A program made the position numbers and the translations under genes. A DNA stretch of 64,000 bases, from contig ML682007.1 of the NCBI GenBank assembly GCA_007922195.1, forward strand, positions 18,097,440 through 18,161,439. The letters are read 5' to 3'. The number at the start of each line of letters is the position of its first letter. Within the stretch, counting starts at the first letter, position 1. The stretch comes from Podocnemis expansa (Eukaryota > Chordata > Testudines > Podocnemididae). Under the pieces are notes generated by a model, which had not been told where the DNA came from, searched no databases, and was given only the letters and a program-made list of their open reading frames with translations. This document shows, one piece after another, positions 42,675 to 55,665 of the stretch.

Positions 42675-43735
42675 GTGCAGCATAGTTGTAGCCATGTTGA
42701 TCCCAGGATATTAGAGAATCAAGATGAGCGAGTCCAGGCTGTACACCTTAATGCACTGAAAACTTCTTTACCAAACAAGGTCAATCTGCCACTGAAGTAG
42801 TTTGCATTGTGGAATGGGCTACCCAAATACATTGGGAGAATCTGCTTCAATACAGAAGTAAAACCGACTCTGACCACAACCCCTAGTTGTCACCAACCAC
42901 ATTGGAACTCATACAGGATATCAAACGACTACAACCCATCCTCAGCAGACTCCATCCTCAAAGAAATCTCTTCCTGAACCCCCACTCCTAGCCTTCAAAC
43001 AACCCTGCAACCTCTCTGAGCTCATTGTCTAAAGTAAGCTCTGCATAAATGAAGACACACCAACTTAAAACAGCACCAGATCCTTGCAGGACAACAGATA
43101 ACAAAACCTACAAACATACCTCCGTTACAGTGATCAACATCCACTCACAACACACTTTTCAAGATCCATGCATCCTACCTGTGTTTTATTATGACATACC
43201 TCATCCAATGCACTAAATGCCTCAATAACAACTTGATGGGTGAAACCAGACAGTCACTACACACTCAAATGAACCCAAAAGGAAAATGATAAAAGACAAA
43301 AATACATCACCTAAGATGAGCACTTTTCACAAAGCAATCAGCCCCCATCATCAAAGGAAATCTGCACAACTCTTTCAAAAGACACACCCATAAGCTTAAT
43401 TTCATTACTCTGCTAGACACTAAAAATCACAAGCTGAACCTATTTATGGTTTATTATAACAATCTGTGACCCACTAACTCCCTCTTTTTGTCCTGCACCT
43501 GTAGATGTATTAATGGGATGCTCTGCCTTGAATGGTCCCTTACAATATATGCTAACTACTTATCCTGAGCAATCTGTTCCACCTTACTTTTGGTTGGGAC
43601 ACTGGGAGTACTTTCCTCAGACCTGAAGAAGAGTTCTGTGAGGCTTGAAATCTTGTCTCTCTCTCATCAATAGAAGTCAGTTCCATAAAAGTTATTACCT
43701 CACCTATGTTGTCTCAATTCATATATGGTAATATT
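42675..43735 (+). mobile_element. Penelope-like element of a second lineage, with inverted end at its 5' side
   Basis: The left end (about 42,683-42,735) reads AGTTGTAGCCATGTTGATCC ... GATATTAGAGAATCAAG. That is the inverse of this lineage's 3' terminus, as seen at 27,605 and 55,612. A decayed coding region follows, then a 3' UTR (GACCTGAAGAAGAGTTCTGTGAGGCTTG, ATAAAAGTTATTACCTCACC). This is the same plan as the element at 5,971: an inverted end, a truncated endonuclease ORF, a normal 3' end. Older and more decayed than that copy. Confidence 0.8.
43150..43470 (+). pseudogene. Decayed GIY-YIG endonuclease of the second Penelope-like lineage
   Basis: In one frame from about 43,160: FKIHASYLCFIMTYLIQCTK then CLNNNLMGETRQSLHTQMN. 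This aligns with the YAIMCKKCPN...CIGQTGRLLHKRLN core at 6,186-6,758 and with known Penelope GIY-YIG domains. The YIG motif is worn (LMG). Further downstream HKLNFITLLDTKNHKLNL matches the C-terminal part. Stops and frameshifts break it. Confidence 0.78.
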
Positions 43736-45310
43736 ATGAATCAAAAATATTCCTGTATTCCCTGTGATTGATAGTTAGCTCTGTTTTACCTCAAAGTGAA
43801 TGGGCATCTCACTGGATTCTCTCTCAGAGTTGTCACCTGTCCTGAATTTCACAGAAGAGCCCCGATTTTCACAAGTCCCTCTTGTGTCCTATGAAACTGG
43901 TTTGCAGGACATTCCTGTGGGAATCTTGAATCATCCTGACATTAACAGAAGATGAATCATATGACATGGTGAAGCTGCTTCAGTATGTGAAGATGCAAAA
44001 GTTGCAAAGCTGTGATACAGTCATTTTGTATGTAATTATGTGAAGCTGGATGTCTTGCTGTGAGGAGTGTGTGAAGCATGGTCAGTTGCATTCCCTCAGC
44101 CACCCAATGACCTTACAATTTTTCCATGCCCTTCCTGGAGACCTTGGGAAATTATAACATATGATGAAAACAATGTTGAAGAAGTGTAGCATGTATGTCA
44201 GCACTGGGTGCCCTTTTCAATTTTAGCAAATGCACTAATTTCCTTTGCGTTACTGTTTTCTTTCAAAGCTTAGCATGAGAGGAAATCCTCTGCAGTTGTT
44301 CTGTTTAATCAGTATCTCCAGTGTACTGGCTTCTGTTCCATTAAATGAACTGTGCAGTATATCTTGGTAACTCAGCATGCCCAGAAGCCCCAACATGGGG
44401 ATTGCACTTTTTGTGCTGTCAAGCATTTGTGGTCTAGAAATTAGAATGTTTCCATTCAGCTGTGGTAGACTAGAGAATACCAACAACAGAATGTGCTAAA
44501 GCTAAACTCTGTATGCTTGTCAAATGACAATAAGGAAGGGGCCCTCTCTTTCTGGGTTTCAAGAACAAAAGAAGCACCCAGTCAGTTTTAGAGTGACATT
44601 TACCAATAATGGTAATTTCATTTGGCTGAATAATGAGAAAGCAGGGTCTACAAATCTGCACTTTGCTCCTTGATTGTGACTGGTGTAATATTTATCATCA
44701 TGTTATTATTTGATCTGGATGACCACTCAGTATTTTTTAAAATGCTCATGAATCCTGAGGTGTTAGCACAAGTAATTATTTGTTCAGAAATTCATTCTGG
44801 AACAACTATTCATTTGGTTTTTTATTTGTCTTTCATCCTCCATTTTCTGACTTTAAAATTTATGTCATTCATTCAGGGAGCAAAAGCTATACCAAAGTGA
44901 CTACACAATTAAAATAATGAACTATGTAAACGATCAGTGTGCACATATTCCACAGGCTAAAAATTGTTTGTCCAAATGATTAGGTACATTTTTAAGGGAA
45001 ACAGATGCATTCACAGAAAAACAGAATTAGTTCATGGAATGGGGAAAAGAGCTAAAATTGCAATAAACGGTTTTATCAACTGTAGTAACCAATGAATCTA
45101 TACTTTTTAAAACATAAACAAAGAACTTTGCTGCTCAGCCTTTGGGTAAAGGTTATGTTGCACCATGTCTTATCTGCTGCTTCCTGTTGTGGTACAATGA
45201 TGTTGATTTCACGTCATTGGCACATGCAGTATGCAAAAGGTTCAGGGTTCATAATACACTGGTGACACACGTAAGCAATAATGTTGTTTGCTCCTTTGTT
45301 CTGGCTTATT
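43736..45310. other. Unrecognised 5'-flanking sequence
   Basis: No gene or nameable repeat. Confidence 0.4.
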
Positions 45311-46200
45311 AGAGAGAAGAGCTTATGATTGTGATCCTCCCCAGGGATACCCAGGCTGTGAGACACCTCACTACCGTCTGCTGTTCATGTGAGAAAGCCC
45401 TGTCTGTACTTACTGTGGTTCAGATCCCCAATTCCAGTGGCCCTGAGCAACACAGGTTCTTCCCCCTACACAGGCACAGCTCCCACTCTCTTTACAGGTT
45501 AGCTATAGGCATGCTCCAGCCTCTGAGCCCTGCAAGACCTATGAGGATGTCCACCCTGATCCACTGGACACCCACAGTATTCACAGATTCACTGTTTCCC
45601 ACATCTCAGCTTACCAGTTACACTCCTGATCAGTGTTCTGCTTAAGACAGCACCTAGATAGACTTGCTTTCACTATAAATGTAAGTTATTTAACAAAGGA
45701 TAGAAAGGCTAGTAACAGCAAGTAGGAGTTTGGGCATTCCCCAGGGTACAATCTGGAACAGCTGTGTCTCGTTAGTTCTCCAACCTGGGGTGCCCTTGAC
45801 ACTGCTTCACTGTTATTCTGAGTTATATTGTGCAAGTACTATAGCCAGCTATCCATGAATTATACTCATGAACAGCACCAGCAAATTCCCAGTCCCAAAC
45901 TTTCCCCCAGAAATATTTATCTTATACTGCCCAGCTCTCTCCCAAACTGCACAAGTTCACATAAAGTCTATCATTTTATTAACAGAAAATGATTTGCACT
46001 AATCCTGTTATCCCAAATGGAGTTTCCCTGAACATTTTAGTCTAAACAGACGCACTGGTTTAGCTAAAACAACAAAACAAAGTTTATTAACTACAAAAGG
46101 TAGATTTCAGAGATTTATGCCTCATGATTGTAGAGTCAGAACTGAAATAAGAAAATAAAAATAAAACAACTAATATCCAACTTAAACTAAGTGAATTAAA
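45311..46200 (-). mobile_element. Possible old LTR or other retroelement fragment
   Basis: The part at 45,960-46,110 (CATTTTATTAACAGAAAATG, CACTGGTTTAGCTAAAACAACAAAACAAAGTTTATTAACTAC), read on the minus strand, gives AGTTAATAAACTTTGTTTTG, which has a polyadenylation signal. Similar text is widespread in reptile genomes. I see no LTR ends, primer-binding site or coding domains, so the class is a guess. Confidence 0.3.
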
Positions 46201-47394
46201 AGCAAAAGTTTCTCTCTCCATGCCTTGTAGGAGTTTCACTGGCTGAATTCCCTGCAGTTAGGAACTCTTCCCCATTCCAAAGCTGTTTCCTTTGTTCTTC
46301 AGGTGTTGGGGATGTCATGGGTTGAGAGAAATGCTGGAAGAGATAATTTGGGGTGTCTCTTCTCCATAACCCACCCTGACCCCCATCCAGGAGACTGAGT
46401 AGGAAGGGGGAAGGAGCAATTTAATGCACCAGTTGCAGTAAAGCTTCCGGGTGTGTGGGGCAGATATTTGACACACTCCTGAAAGCTTTGCTGTGACTGA
46501 GGCATTTTAATTCTCCTGCCACTGTTACCAGCTTTTCCAAGAATATTTTCATCTGGTGTTCTGCATCAACTAATTAATACCTTTAGGTGTTCCCCAATCC
46601 ACTAGAGGTTGAGAAACACTGCTCTAGCTATAGGCTAAATAGCAGGACAGACTTTCCCATCAGCAAAATCCGTATGACTATAGAGCAGTCTCCCAAGAGA
46701 AGCAATGGAAACTCCATTTTTTGGGACTTTATAAATATAGACTAGACAAAGTTCTAGAAACTGCACTGAAAGGAAGAATCTTGCATTAGCCTAAGGGAGC
46801 CAGACAGAAGGTCTCTAACTTCCATAATTCCACATTGCAAGCTCGGACATCAACAAATCAGACTTCAACATGACCTTACCAGGCACAAAAAGTGCTGTGT
46901 TGGCAGCCCTCAAGGCTGATGGCTTTTACTTATCAATAGAGTAGGGCTAGTATGCTCTCCCTGGTCTATCCACCTCAACCCTGATGAGAGGAGGTGGAGA
47001 TAGAGAGCTCTGTCACATTGTTTTATTGCCCATAAAAGTTGGTACTGTACACATTTGTTTAGCTGCTGATAGTGTTGGGGCTCTGCCCATTTGTTTGTAA
47101 TTACCACATTATTTGTGAATACTGGGTGAAGGAAAATGATAATTACTTAGAAAAAGCACCAACCTGTCCCTACAACCCATTACTGCTGCTCAGAGAAGTT
47201 GCTTTTTGGTAATTGCCAAACTGCATTTCTGAGAGCAGGGGACTGGAGGAACCAGTGTATCTGCAGTCTTTGTGACCTTTTGTTCATACCAGGAAGAAAC
47301 CATTGTAGGTGTCACCATCTCACCTGTTTCCAGATAGCATAGGAAAGGGTTGGACAGTCCTATAGAGGACAGTTGGGTTAGTGGTTAACCTGGG
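46201..47394. other. 5'-flanking sequence with one hAT-like right end
   Basis: GAGGTTGAGAAACACTG ending at 46,622 followed by CTCTAGCT looks like the right terminus of a hAT MITE. Its left end was not found. Nothing else supported. Confidence 0.4.
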
Positions 47395-47840
47395 ACTTGA
47401 GAAACCCCAGTTCAAGTTCCCATTCTGCCACAGACTTCCTGTACAACCATGAGCAAGCCACCTCAAGTATATCTACAGTGCAAAGCAAACCACACAGTTG
47501 TGAATCTCAGAGCCTGCGTCACCTCACTTGGGTTCATGCGGTAGAGCTAAAAATAGCAGTGCGGATGTTCCTGCTCAGGATGGAGCCTGGGCCCTGAAAC
47601 CTGGGGGAAGGACCCAGCCCCTGCTTCAGCTGAGTGGAAATGTCTATGTAGCTTTTTTTCAGCCCTGTAGTGCGAGCCTGAGTCAATTGACTTGTGTGCT
47701 GAGAGTTGGTGCTGCAAGGCTTTTTTGTTTTGTGCCCTTAGCTTCTCTCTGCCTCTGTTCCCCACCTGTAAAATAGGGATAATAGCACTGTTCTACTTTC
47801 CCAAGGGTATTGTGAGGATAAAGACATGGGGCCTCAGTGC
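47395..47840 (+). mobile_element. MIR SINE split by a MITE
   Basis: The MIR begins near 47,395 (CCCAGTTCAAGTTCCCATTCTG ... CCATGAGCAAGCCACCTCAAG) and resumes near 47,735 (CTTCTCTCTGCCTCTGTTCC ... CCTGTAAAATAGGGATAATAGC ... GTGAGGATAAAGACATG). The inserted 47,467-47,735 starts TATCTACAGTGCAAAG and contains TGTCTATGTAGC, suggesting a GTCTACAC-type MITE, though its right end is unclear. Confidence 0.7.
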
Positions 47841-48779
47841 ACTGGCTGATACCAGATATTTCAAGAGTCCCAGGAGCCTGGCATTCCCACCAGAACAACT
47901 TCTCCATCACTGTCAAAGGTGTTGCTAGTTCATTGGGGCCCTAAATAGGATTAATCTCCCTTCCCCCAACAATAGAAAATGGAAAGGGGGTCCCTTGAGC
48001 TGTTTGGGAACCTAAACAATTGCTTAGTCAGCCACATCTAGTGCTGCAAATGTTGGATAGGAAACTGCCTCATTTTGTGTCTAGTAAATGAGCAAAAAGG
48101 ACTGAAAGACTGTGGCTATTGGACGAGAAAGGCAGGATCTTACCTCATGGTTCTGGGGCACAGGGTTGTGTAAAACAGCAGCGTGAATCTGGGCAAAATT
48201 TGCAATTAAATATATATTAGTGCACTCAGTTAACAGCCACAAAATTTTCTTTACGCCCTGAAAAACAGAGGTAGATATTTATGCTGATGAATCATCTGAA
48301 ATCAAGCATATGTGCTCCTTCAAGATTACATGCCCTGAGTCCTTTCAGAGCATTCACTCTTTTCAAAGACTGATTGGACTATCATGGTGGTGTTTGTGTC
48401 TTGTTAGTAATGAACAGAAACCACCTGGCCAAACTGTGAGTGTGGCTGAGCCAATGTTACCAACTCTCATGAGTTTATTATAAGTCTTGCGATATTGATA
48501 TTGTTTGGGTAACTCACTGTTTTGCTTATGACGCTGTGTAGCACAGTCACTTATGTAAATAATGCAAAACTAAGAGAATGACCTTTGGTCATTGTGCTCA
48601 GAATAGTCTTTTTATGAGTTGTTCTTAGTCACCTTTAGAAAATGTAACAGCTTTTCCATTAAGTTAACTCTTGGGGCTTGATCTTGTGATGTGTTTTGAT
48701 CTCACAAAGTAAGCTGGAGACCTTCTGAATTTAGCCCTCTCAGGATCCCCCCTGTGTAGGGAGGAAGGAAGGTCTATTA
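47841..48779. other. Unrecognised 5'-flanking sequence
   Basis: No feature supported. Confidence 0.4.
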
Positions 48780-48940
48780 ATCAGTGGGGCATTGGACAGG
48801 ATCACAGGAGACCTGCCTTCAATTCCTGCCTCTTCAACTCACTTAAGCTATTATGTGCGTCAGTTGCCTGTCTTAAAAGTGGGGATAGTACCACACTATG
48901 TCAAAGGAAGATGCTGTGAGCCCCTTTTGATATGTACGGC
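48780..48940 (+). mobile_element. MIR SINE
   Basis: ATCACAGGAGACCTGCCTTCAATTCC ... CGTCAGTTGCCTGTCTTAAAAGTGGGGATAGTACC. Confidence 0.65.
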
Positions 48941-48989
48941 CTGGCACCAGAACCCCCAAGGTAAACAGTCATATACTGTTTTTCATCTG

Positions 48990-49135
48990 AGGATTTAGCT
49001 CAAAACTTTAGAACAGAAGCTAAGTTACTTATCTTTATTTTACAGCTGGAAAAACTGAGGGACATGGAGTCTGATGGACTTGTCCTAAGTCACGCAGCAA
49101 GAGGTAGGAATAGAACTCTAGAGTCTTCATTTCTG
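48990..49135 (-). mobile_element. MIR SINE
   Basis: TTTATTTTACAGCTGGAAAAACTGAGGGACATGG ... CTTGTCCTAAGTCACGCAGCAAGAGG is the antisense MIR core. Confidence 0.75.
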
Positions 49136-50779
49136 CTCCCCTGAAGGAATCCCAAGCCACACGGCCTGTCATATTAATGCTTAAGTTGCCACAGAGTTTT
49201 GATTAATTAATATGTAAAATGCTTCAACTCCCTTTTGATGATAGGTGAATGATGAGTAACAACTACAGAAATTGGCTATTTTGGAAAAGAACAGAGTATT
49301 TCACTCCAGTTGTTTTGTCACAATCATTTTTGAGAAGCTTTAATGTTTCTGTTGCTGTTGAAAGACCAAAAAGAAGGCAAATAAGTAAACACAGTGTGTG
49401 TTCTGGGACACTAACTTTTCAGGAGAGCATTTCCCTAGGCGGATGACTAACGGCTGGATGTGGGACACAATTTACATGTTCTCTGATTCTGCTGCAATCG
49501 CTTGGGTAGTGGATGCTTGAATTATTCACACCAGGCAAGGTCGCCCACTCCTCAAGCTGACAGTAACTGTTGAAAATCACACATCTCTTGACCAGAGTAG
49601 GTGAGAGGAGTGTGTGTTGTTTCAAATAAATGTTTAGAGTTATTTCAAGAAAAAATACCTCCTTGTATCAGTGGGTTTGGAATTTATCACTGAACATGAT
49701 TCTTTTTAGTTCTGTTTACATTTTCTGTGAAACTTTCCTAGTAATTGTGGGTTTCAGTTATTGTAGGTACTTCTCTTCATTCCCTACAGTGAATACAGTG
49801 TCATAGAGAGGACCCAGCTGGAGCACCCTCCTGTGGTAGGCCACTGTCCAACAGCCATGCCTGCCTCAGTTTCCCTTCTTCAGAGTTTTAGTCTTTCTCA
49901 GTTGAGTATAAATGGCCATTGTGGGGTTAGTTTATTACAAAAGAAAGTCCCATCTCTATAAACCACAAGAAAACAAGTTCCAGAACCAAGTAACACACCC
50001 ATAGCCCAGACAATAAATACATCAAGCAGCACTGTGGCATCCCTCACCACACACCTCAGCTCTCCAGTTCAGCCCTGGCATCCGCTATCATGCCGCAGCT
50101 CTCCAGCACTGCTGCCCTGGCATCTCTCACTGTGGCCTGGCGCTGACTTTGACTCTGCCTCCTGAGTGTCAGCAGGCTAGTCCTTCACTGGATTCCTTCT
50201 GATAATTGCTTTCTTTTTCTGGGAGGGCCTGTAAACACTTTTTTGGTTTCAGAAGCTTTTCACAGAGACCTCCTTTCCAGTCTCCTGACTCTGGCAGCCC
50301 CAGCTCAGCAGGTCACTATCTCTCACTAGGTCTTCTCCCTCAAATTTTCCCTCACCCTTTACAGCTCAAGAAATGTACTGCCTTACCCTTGTAGTTAGTC
50401 AGTGAGAGCACCTGTTCTGGCACAAGGATGCTGAATCAGTTTCTTCATTTATTAGGACCAGCCAACTTGTGACAGTGCCATTTTGTCAGCCCTGAACAAT
50501 CGAATCCTCTATTAATCCATAGAACAGGTACATCATGGGGAGAGTTAAGGCAAGTGTCATGTACTCTGCCCGTCCAAGGCTCTCAAACTTACTCTGGAAG
50601 GATGATTTGTCATGGTACGTGGGAAGGTCACTCTCCTCTTGTTTATTCCACTAAGAAAAGGGAGCCAGCGTGTGCTCTTTGTGCTGTGGACACCTGTCCC
50701 ACTAGGAGATAGACTGAAACCCACCAACTCATTCTTTATCAGGCACTAAACACCTACAAAAACATAAGGACCTGAACAG
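49136..50779. other. Unrecognised 5'-flanking sequence
   Basis: A C/T-rich stretch at 50,040-50,380 with CTCTCCAG and CTGGCATC words repeats loosely (GCAGCTCTCCAG, CCCTGGCATCTCTCAC). No gene seen. Confidence 0.4.
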
Positions 50780-51560
50780 TGTCCCTCTGTCCAATACCAC
50801 ATCATAGCCTGTCTCTTGTTGGATGAACCCAGATTAAACTTAATGAGGCCAAAACTGAATTTCATGATTTCCCTCAGAAATGTTCCTTTCTTTATCACTG
50901 TTGGAAGCATCACATCTTCCAAGACCAGTTAGCTGGTGGTGATCTTGGACTAGACCCACTCATGCAGGCCATTTCCAAACCTCACCTCTTGTTCCTCCTA
51001 TAGCATGGATTTTGTCATTCTGTCCAGCTGACCAACATTTTCATCCAGGCCTCAACATCTCCCATCTTCACAACTATAATCTCTTCCACTCTGGCCTTCC
51101 TTTCACCCACCTTGTCCTTCTTAGTGGCCATCCAAAAGCACACTACTGGGATCCTCTTCAGGCCATGCATTCCAATCATGCATTCGACCCACCTCACAGG
51201 CTGCGTCTGCTCCACTACATGAAATGCAAATGTCTTTTTGTCACTATCAGAGCTCTTCACAACTCTGTCCCTCCCTAGCATCCAGGCTTGTATCTTATAA
51301 TAGAATCCTGGTTCCCTCTAATCTATCAAAGATGTCAGCTTAGGTGGACCATTTGTTAACTTCTCCCAGAAATCACTCTGTGTTTTCTCCTGTAACAATT
51401 TTTATGCTTGAAATACCTCCTCAGATCAGTCTGTAAAACTATTACTCTATCTTTCTTAATATCCCTCTCAAAACTCATTTCTTTCATGGTACATATTGGA
51501 AATTCCCAACTGAAAATGGTTAGGAAGAGGGCAAGCAGGGGCTTCTGATGTCAGTATGTA
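50780..51560 (+). mobile_element. L2-like LINE fragment
   Basis: Plus-strand words fit the 3' part of an L2-like reverse transcriptase: YNLFHSGLPFTHLVLL (compare DYCNALLSGLP), HRLRLLHYMKCKCLFVTIRALHNSVPP (compare the LHWLPV...FK...ALH segment). Around it are in-frame stops and shifts. AAATACCTCCTCAGATCAG near 51,410 matches the L2 3' region style. Confidence 0.55.
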
Positions 51561-52069
51561 ATCCACATTTTAATATACGTCTTATAACTCAAAACAAAAA
51601 TAGAGAGCGAGAGAGGGAGTATGACTCAAAACCAGTTAATTTAACATGTAGTGAGCTCATGTAGTCATGTGTTCTGATCGTTCTCCCCCTAATTGTTTGT
51701 TACACTCACTCATTGAATTTTGTCTTAGATTGCAAGCTCTTTAGGTTAAGAACCATGCCTAGCTATATATACATATGTATTCCCCTGGGTAATGAAATAA
51801 TAATTATAAATAACACACAGCAACATTAACAGATTCACATTGGTACTCTGGAGGTAAAAAGCTCCCCTTTTTATTAACAGCCCCCTGAATCATACAGTCC
51901 TAGTCTATGGGGCAGGGAAGTGATGCACATGGGGCCAGTGGATTCATAAAATGCATGGATCCACTGGAAAGCCTAGACAGGGGACGATACAGCAGGCACA
52001 GCCAGGAGTGATGTACTTTGAAGGCCAGGCTGTATGACTACTCCCTGCCCTGTTACTCTGTCAGGGACT
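51561..52069. other. Unrecognised 5'-flanking sequence
   Basis: A short GAGAGCGAGAGAGG tract near 51,602. No gene. Confidence 0.4.
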
Positions 52070-52310
52070 CATAGCCTCTAAGGGTAGATGGGACCAATAT
52101 GATCCTTTAGTCTGACCTCTTGCAGAGTGCAGGCTGCAGAACCTCACCCAGCCATTCCTGCAATAAACCTCTAACTTATGACTGAGTTATTAAAGTCCTT
52201 AAATCATAGTTTAACAACTACAAGGTATAGAGAATCTACCAGCAAGTGAACTGTGCCCCATGCTACCGAAAAAGGTGAAAAACCCTCAGGGAGATTATTT
52301 TGCTTTCCAT
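52070..52310 (-). mobile_element. CR1/L3-type LINE 3' end
   Basis: TAGTCTGACCTCTTGCAGAGTGC, CATTCCTGCAATAAACC, ATGACTGAGTTATTAAAGTCC and GAGAATCTACCAGCAAGTGA match 25,520-25,670 base for base in order, with modest divergence. Confidence 0.82.
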
Positions 52311-55300
52311 CCAGCATCCTGGGGGCTCCCCAGTCTTTAGTGGTAAACTCAATATGTTGCATTAGAATTCCCCAGCTTTATTGGTTTCTTCTAGTCAAGG
52401 TTTGTTGCTAATGCAGGACCAATTTCCCAGGGAGTCAGCTGAACCATTGCTATGCTCCAAAACCTATTTGTCATTTGGAATCAGTAGGAAGTAGCTGAGA
52501 ATTTTCATCTACAATTTCTACTGAGGGCCACAAATCCTGTTACTTAGGAACTGTGTGTGTGACCAGAATTTCACTCTTCAGCCCTCTAGATCTTGCTTTT
52601 CCTTTCTGTAAAACTACCCATTTATCTACCTTCAGAGATTCTGAGAGGGTTCAATGGTTGCTGTTTGTAAAGCTCATGAAAATATTGTAGACTCTGGCAT
52701 TGCTAGGTATTTTCCTCGCCCTGGTGGAAGAAGCATTTTTGACTTTGGTATATTTGTGTCAATGCTGTAAAATCAGTGATTGCCTTATACATGATCCCTG
52801 CAAGCTCTGCTCTCACTTCACAGCACTGAGCTAAATGTGACAAAGTTCTTGCAGTGAGAGGCAACAGAGAAACTTATAATGGAAAAGAAATATAGGAAAA
52901 CCTCTGGCACTGTTAAAGATCAACTGCTTAGTGAGGTGTCTCACTGTGACTATGAATGCTGAAACACTTGCACAGAAGAGGCAACAAGGCTGTTAGGAAA
53001 AATTTGTAATGACTGTCCCCAAGGGCAATCAGATGAGCTGCAAATCTGCACGCTCCGACAGTCATAGCCCTGGACTCGCTTACTGCAGGCTTTTCTAAGT
53101 AGGGAATATAATAATCCAAATCCAAACTAAGTACCACCTGGAGTTTCCTGTTGCTGGGGTCTTGGGGGTATTCCCACCCCCATTCTTCGCAGACTCAAAC
53201 CCCTTCATTTTAAGTTATAGGCAATAGTGGCTGATTCTGCAGGTGCAGAAAGGGCTGGGCTAGCAGGAGGCACAAAGAGCTTTGGTGCACCTACTGCTCA
53301 GCTTTTCCTAAAGGGGGCAGAGTGGAGAGGCAACAGTGGGGGGACCACCCCTGCTGCTCCCATTCTATTAATTATCCAGAAGGCTCCATCAGCTGGTGGG
53401 TAGCATACACTAAGTCTTTACAAAGAGCATAGTACAGAGGCAGCTCTGGGTTCCTGGAGGCATTATCCTCAGGTCCAGTGCCCACTGGGGCAATGATTCT
53501 CTGTATCACCCCATGCTACAGGCATTGCATTTCCTGTTACAATTTTGCCCAAAATATGGGAAGGAGAGACTTGGTAGGCTGATTTTGACTGAGAGCTCTG
53601 GATTTACATTTTCCTCTCAGTGCTCTGGATGCAGCTGGAATTTTCTGGCTGGTTGTCAATGATGTTGCCCCAAATGTATGATCATGGGTAAGACCAGATC
53701 AGTTTCCTTGTTTCAGAGCCTGAATTCCATATCATAGCAGCACTAAGATGCACCCAGGCTATTATAACTTTAAATAGGTAGCCATGTGCTTTGTAACCTT
53801 GACTAGTAGGAGATAGATTTCTTTCTGCCTCACTCATACTCACTCACCTTTGAGATGTATAGGCAAGGGTCTACACACATATAGTTTCATACTCTCTCAA
53901 CCAATCCCTCTTTCCCTAGACCAGATCTCTACCTGGTACAAACTGGAGTAATTCCAATAAATTAAACCTTCTGTCTGGTACTCCTGTTGACTTCAGTGGA
54001 TGCACACAGCTGAACACAGTTCACATTCTGGCCTGTAAATCTTGCTATCTCCATCTAGATCTGTCTCACCATTGGTGATGTAATTAGTGAGATAGATACT
54101 TGGTCACTAATCATTTATGACCAAAAGAAACCATTTTTGGTTAGATATTGAATATGAATCATACCCCATTGCTCATTAAAAAGATATCACAAAACCTTCA
54201 GGGGGAAAAGCTCTGAGTAATAGCACTGGTAAGGTACTGGAATCCAACCAATGTCCAAGTGACTGTCAACGAAAGCATTTCTAACTTAGACAGGTGGCGT
54301 AAGCATGACTTTAAAAAATTTGATAATGAAATTCAGTTTAAAAAAAGCAAACAATTCCTTTTAGCATGGGTGGTCCTCCTGATCTCACTCTAATGGGAAG
54401 CACAGTGCATTGGGATTGGTTGACATTCTCAGTTGGTGGCATCACTGCAGCATTCCAGAGGTTCCCAGGGGCAGTTTGGAAAGCAGTGTTTATGGTTGTC
54501 ACCCTCGCTTGCTGCCTTTCCTATAACCCACGGTACATTCTTTAATTGAAAATAGCTTGTCTGGGACTTGGCTGATCTGAATCCTGAATGTTTTACATCA
54601 GCTGGCTTGAAAGTTCACGTTCCACAAACTTTAACAAGGTTGAGTTTTCAAAGGCACTGGAGGGAGAGAGACACCCACAGCCCATTGCAAGCAATGTATT
54701 GGAAGTTGGGTACCTATCTACAGCTTGCTCCATTGAAAATGCCAGTTTACAAAACAGAGGTTCTGACTTTTAACAATGAGAATTATTTAGTATGGCTACC
54801 TTGATACCAGCGGATTGCAGTATTTTACTGTAATGAGCCATCTACTGTAAAACTATGATAGCATATTATTGTAAAGGAGTGGAACTTAATGGCTGTGTTG
54901 TGTTGGTGTTGCTGTGAAACAGCTCCCTTGTTACACCCTGGAAGTAGCTGTACTTCAGGAGTAGATGAAAAGCTCCCTAATTATAGAGGTTGATTGAGCT
55001 GTGCTTGGTCCAAGAATGCAGCAAGGGACAAAAAGTGTTTTTAACCCCCTTTTTATCTTCCCATATTCTGGGATTGTAGGAGGATCTGCCAGGAGCCTTG
55101 TGTAAGTTAGAACAGCCTTGGGGATGCTCTAACTTACACTCAGTTACAAACCAGTAGCTAAGAACAGCCAAGTGCACCCATTCCCCACCCCAGCCACACT
55201 CTTAGCATAATGTCTGTATCAGGGGCTATGAGTAGGCAGGAAAGAGCTATTATAGGCAGTACGTCATCATCCAAGGGTGACCCTATACTAGGCTTATTCT

Positions 55301-55394
55301 CCAGTGGGTATGTCCCCTGCTTTTATGGTCCTCTTACCAAAGCAGCAGCATAAAAAATGTGACAGGGCAAAGAAGAACTTGGCCTCTAGCTTCT
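52311..55394. other. Unrecognised 5'-flanking sequence
   Basis: No gene. GACTTCAGTGGATGCACACAGCTGAACACAG near 53,990 belongs to the same unnamed sauropsid repeat type as 40,192. Confidence 0.4.
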
Positions 55395-55455
55395 AAAGCA
55401 CTTTGTGTTAAAAGGTGCTGAGCAGATATAAGCTACAGTATTATTATTACAACAT
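55395..55455 (+). mobile_element. MIR-type SINE tail
   Basis: AAAGCACTTTGTGTTAAAAGGTGCTGAGCAG ... TATTATTATTAC. Confidence 0.45.
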
Positions 55456-55539
55456 ATTTTCCATTTTCAATGAGCGGGCTGCAAGTCTAGTTGAATACAG
55501 TATTTTAGGGAAGCTGTCATATCGATCTGAATGATAACT

Positions 55540-55665
55540 TTCATCAATGGAGGTTGGTCTATGGAAGTTGGTCAAACAAAAGGTATTACATAACCCACCT
55601 TTTCTCTCTCATATCCTGGGGCCAACATGGCTACAACAATGCGTACGACTTTCATCAAGTGAGTT
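55540..55665 (+). mobile_element. Second-lineage Penelope-like 3' end
   Basis: TTGGTCAAACAAAAGGTATTACATAACCCACC then TCATATCCTGGGGCCAACATGGCTACAACAATGCG, the same order as at 27,540 and at the end of 42,675. Confidence 0.75.
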
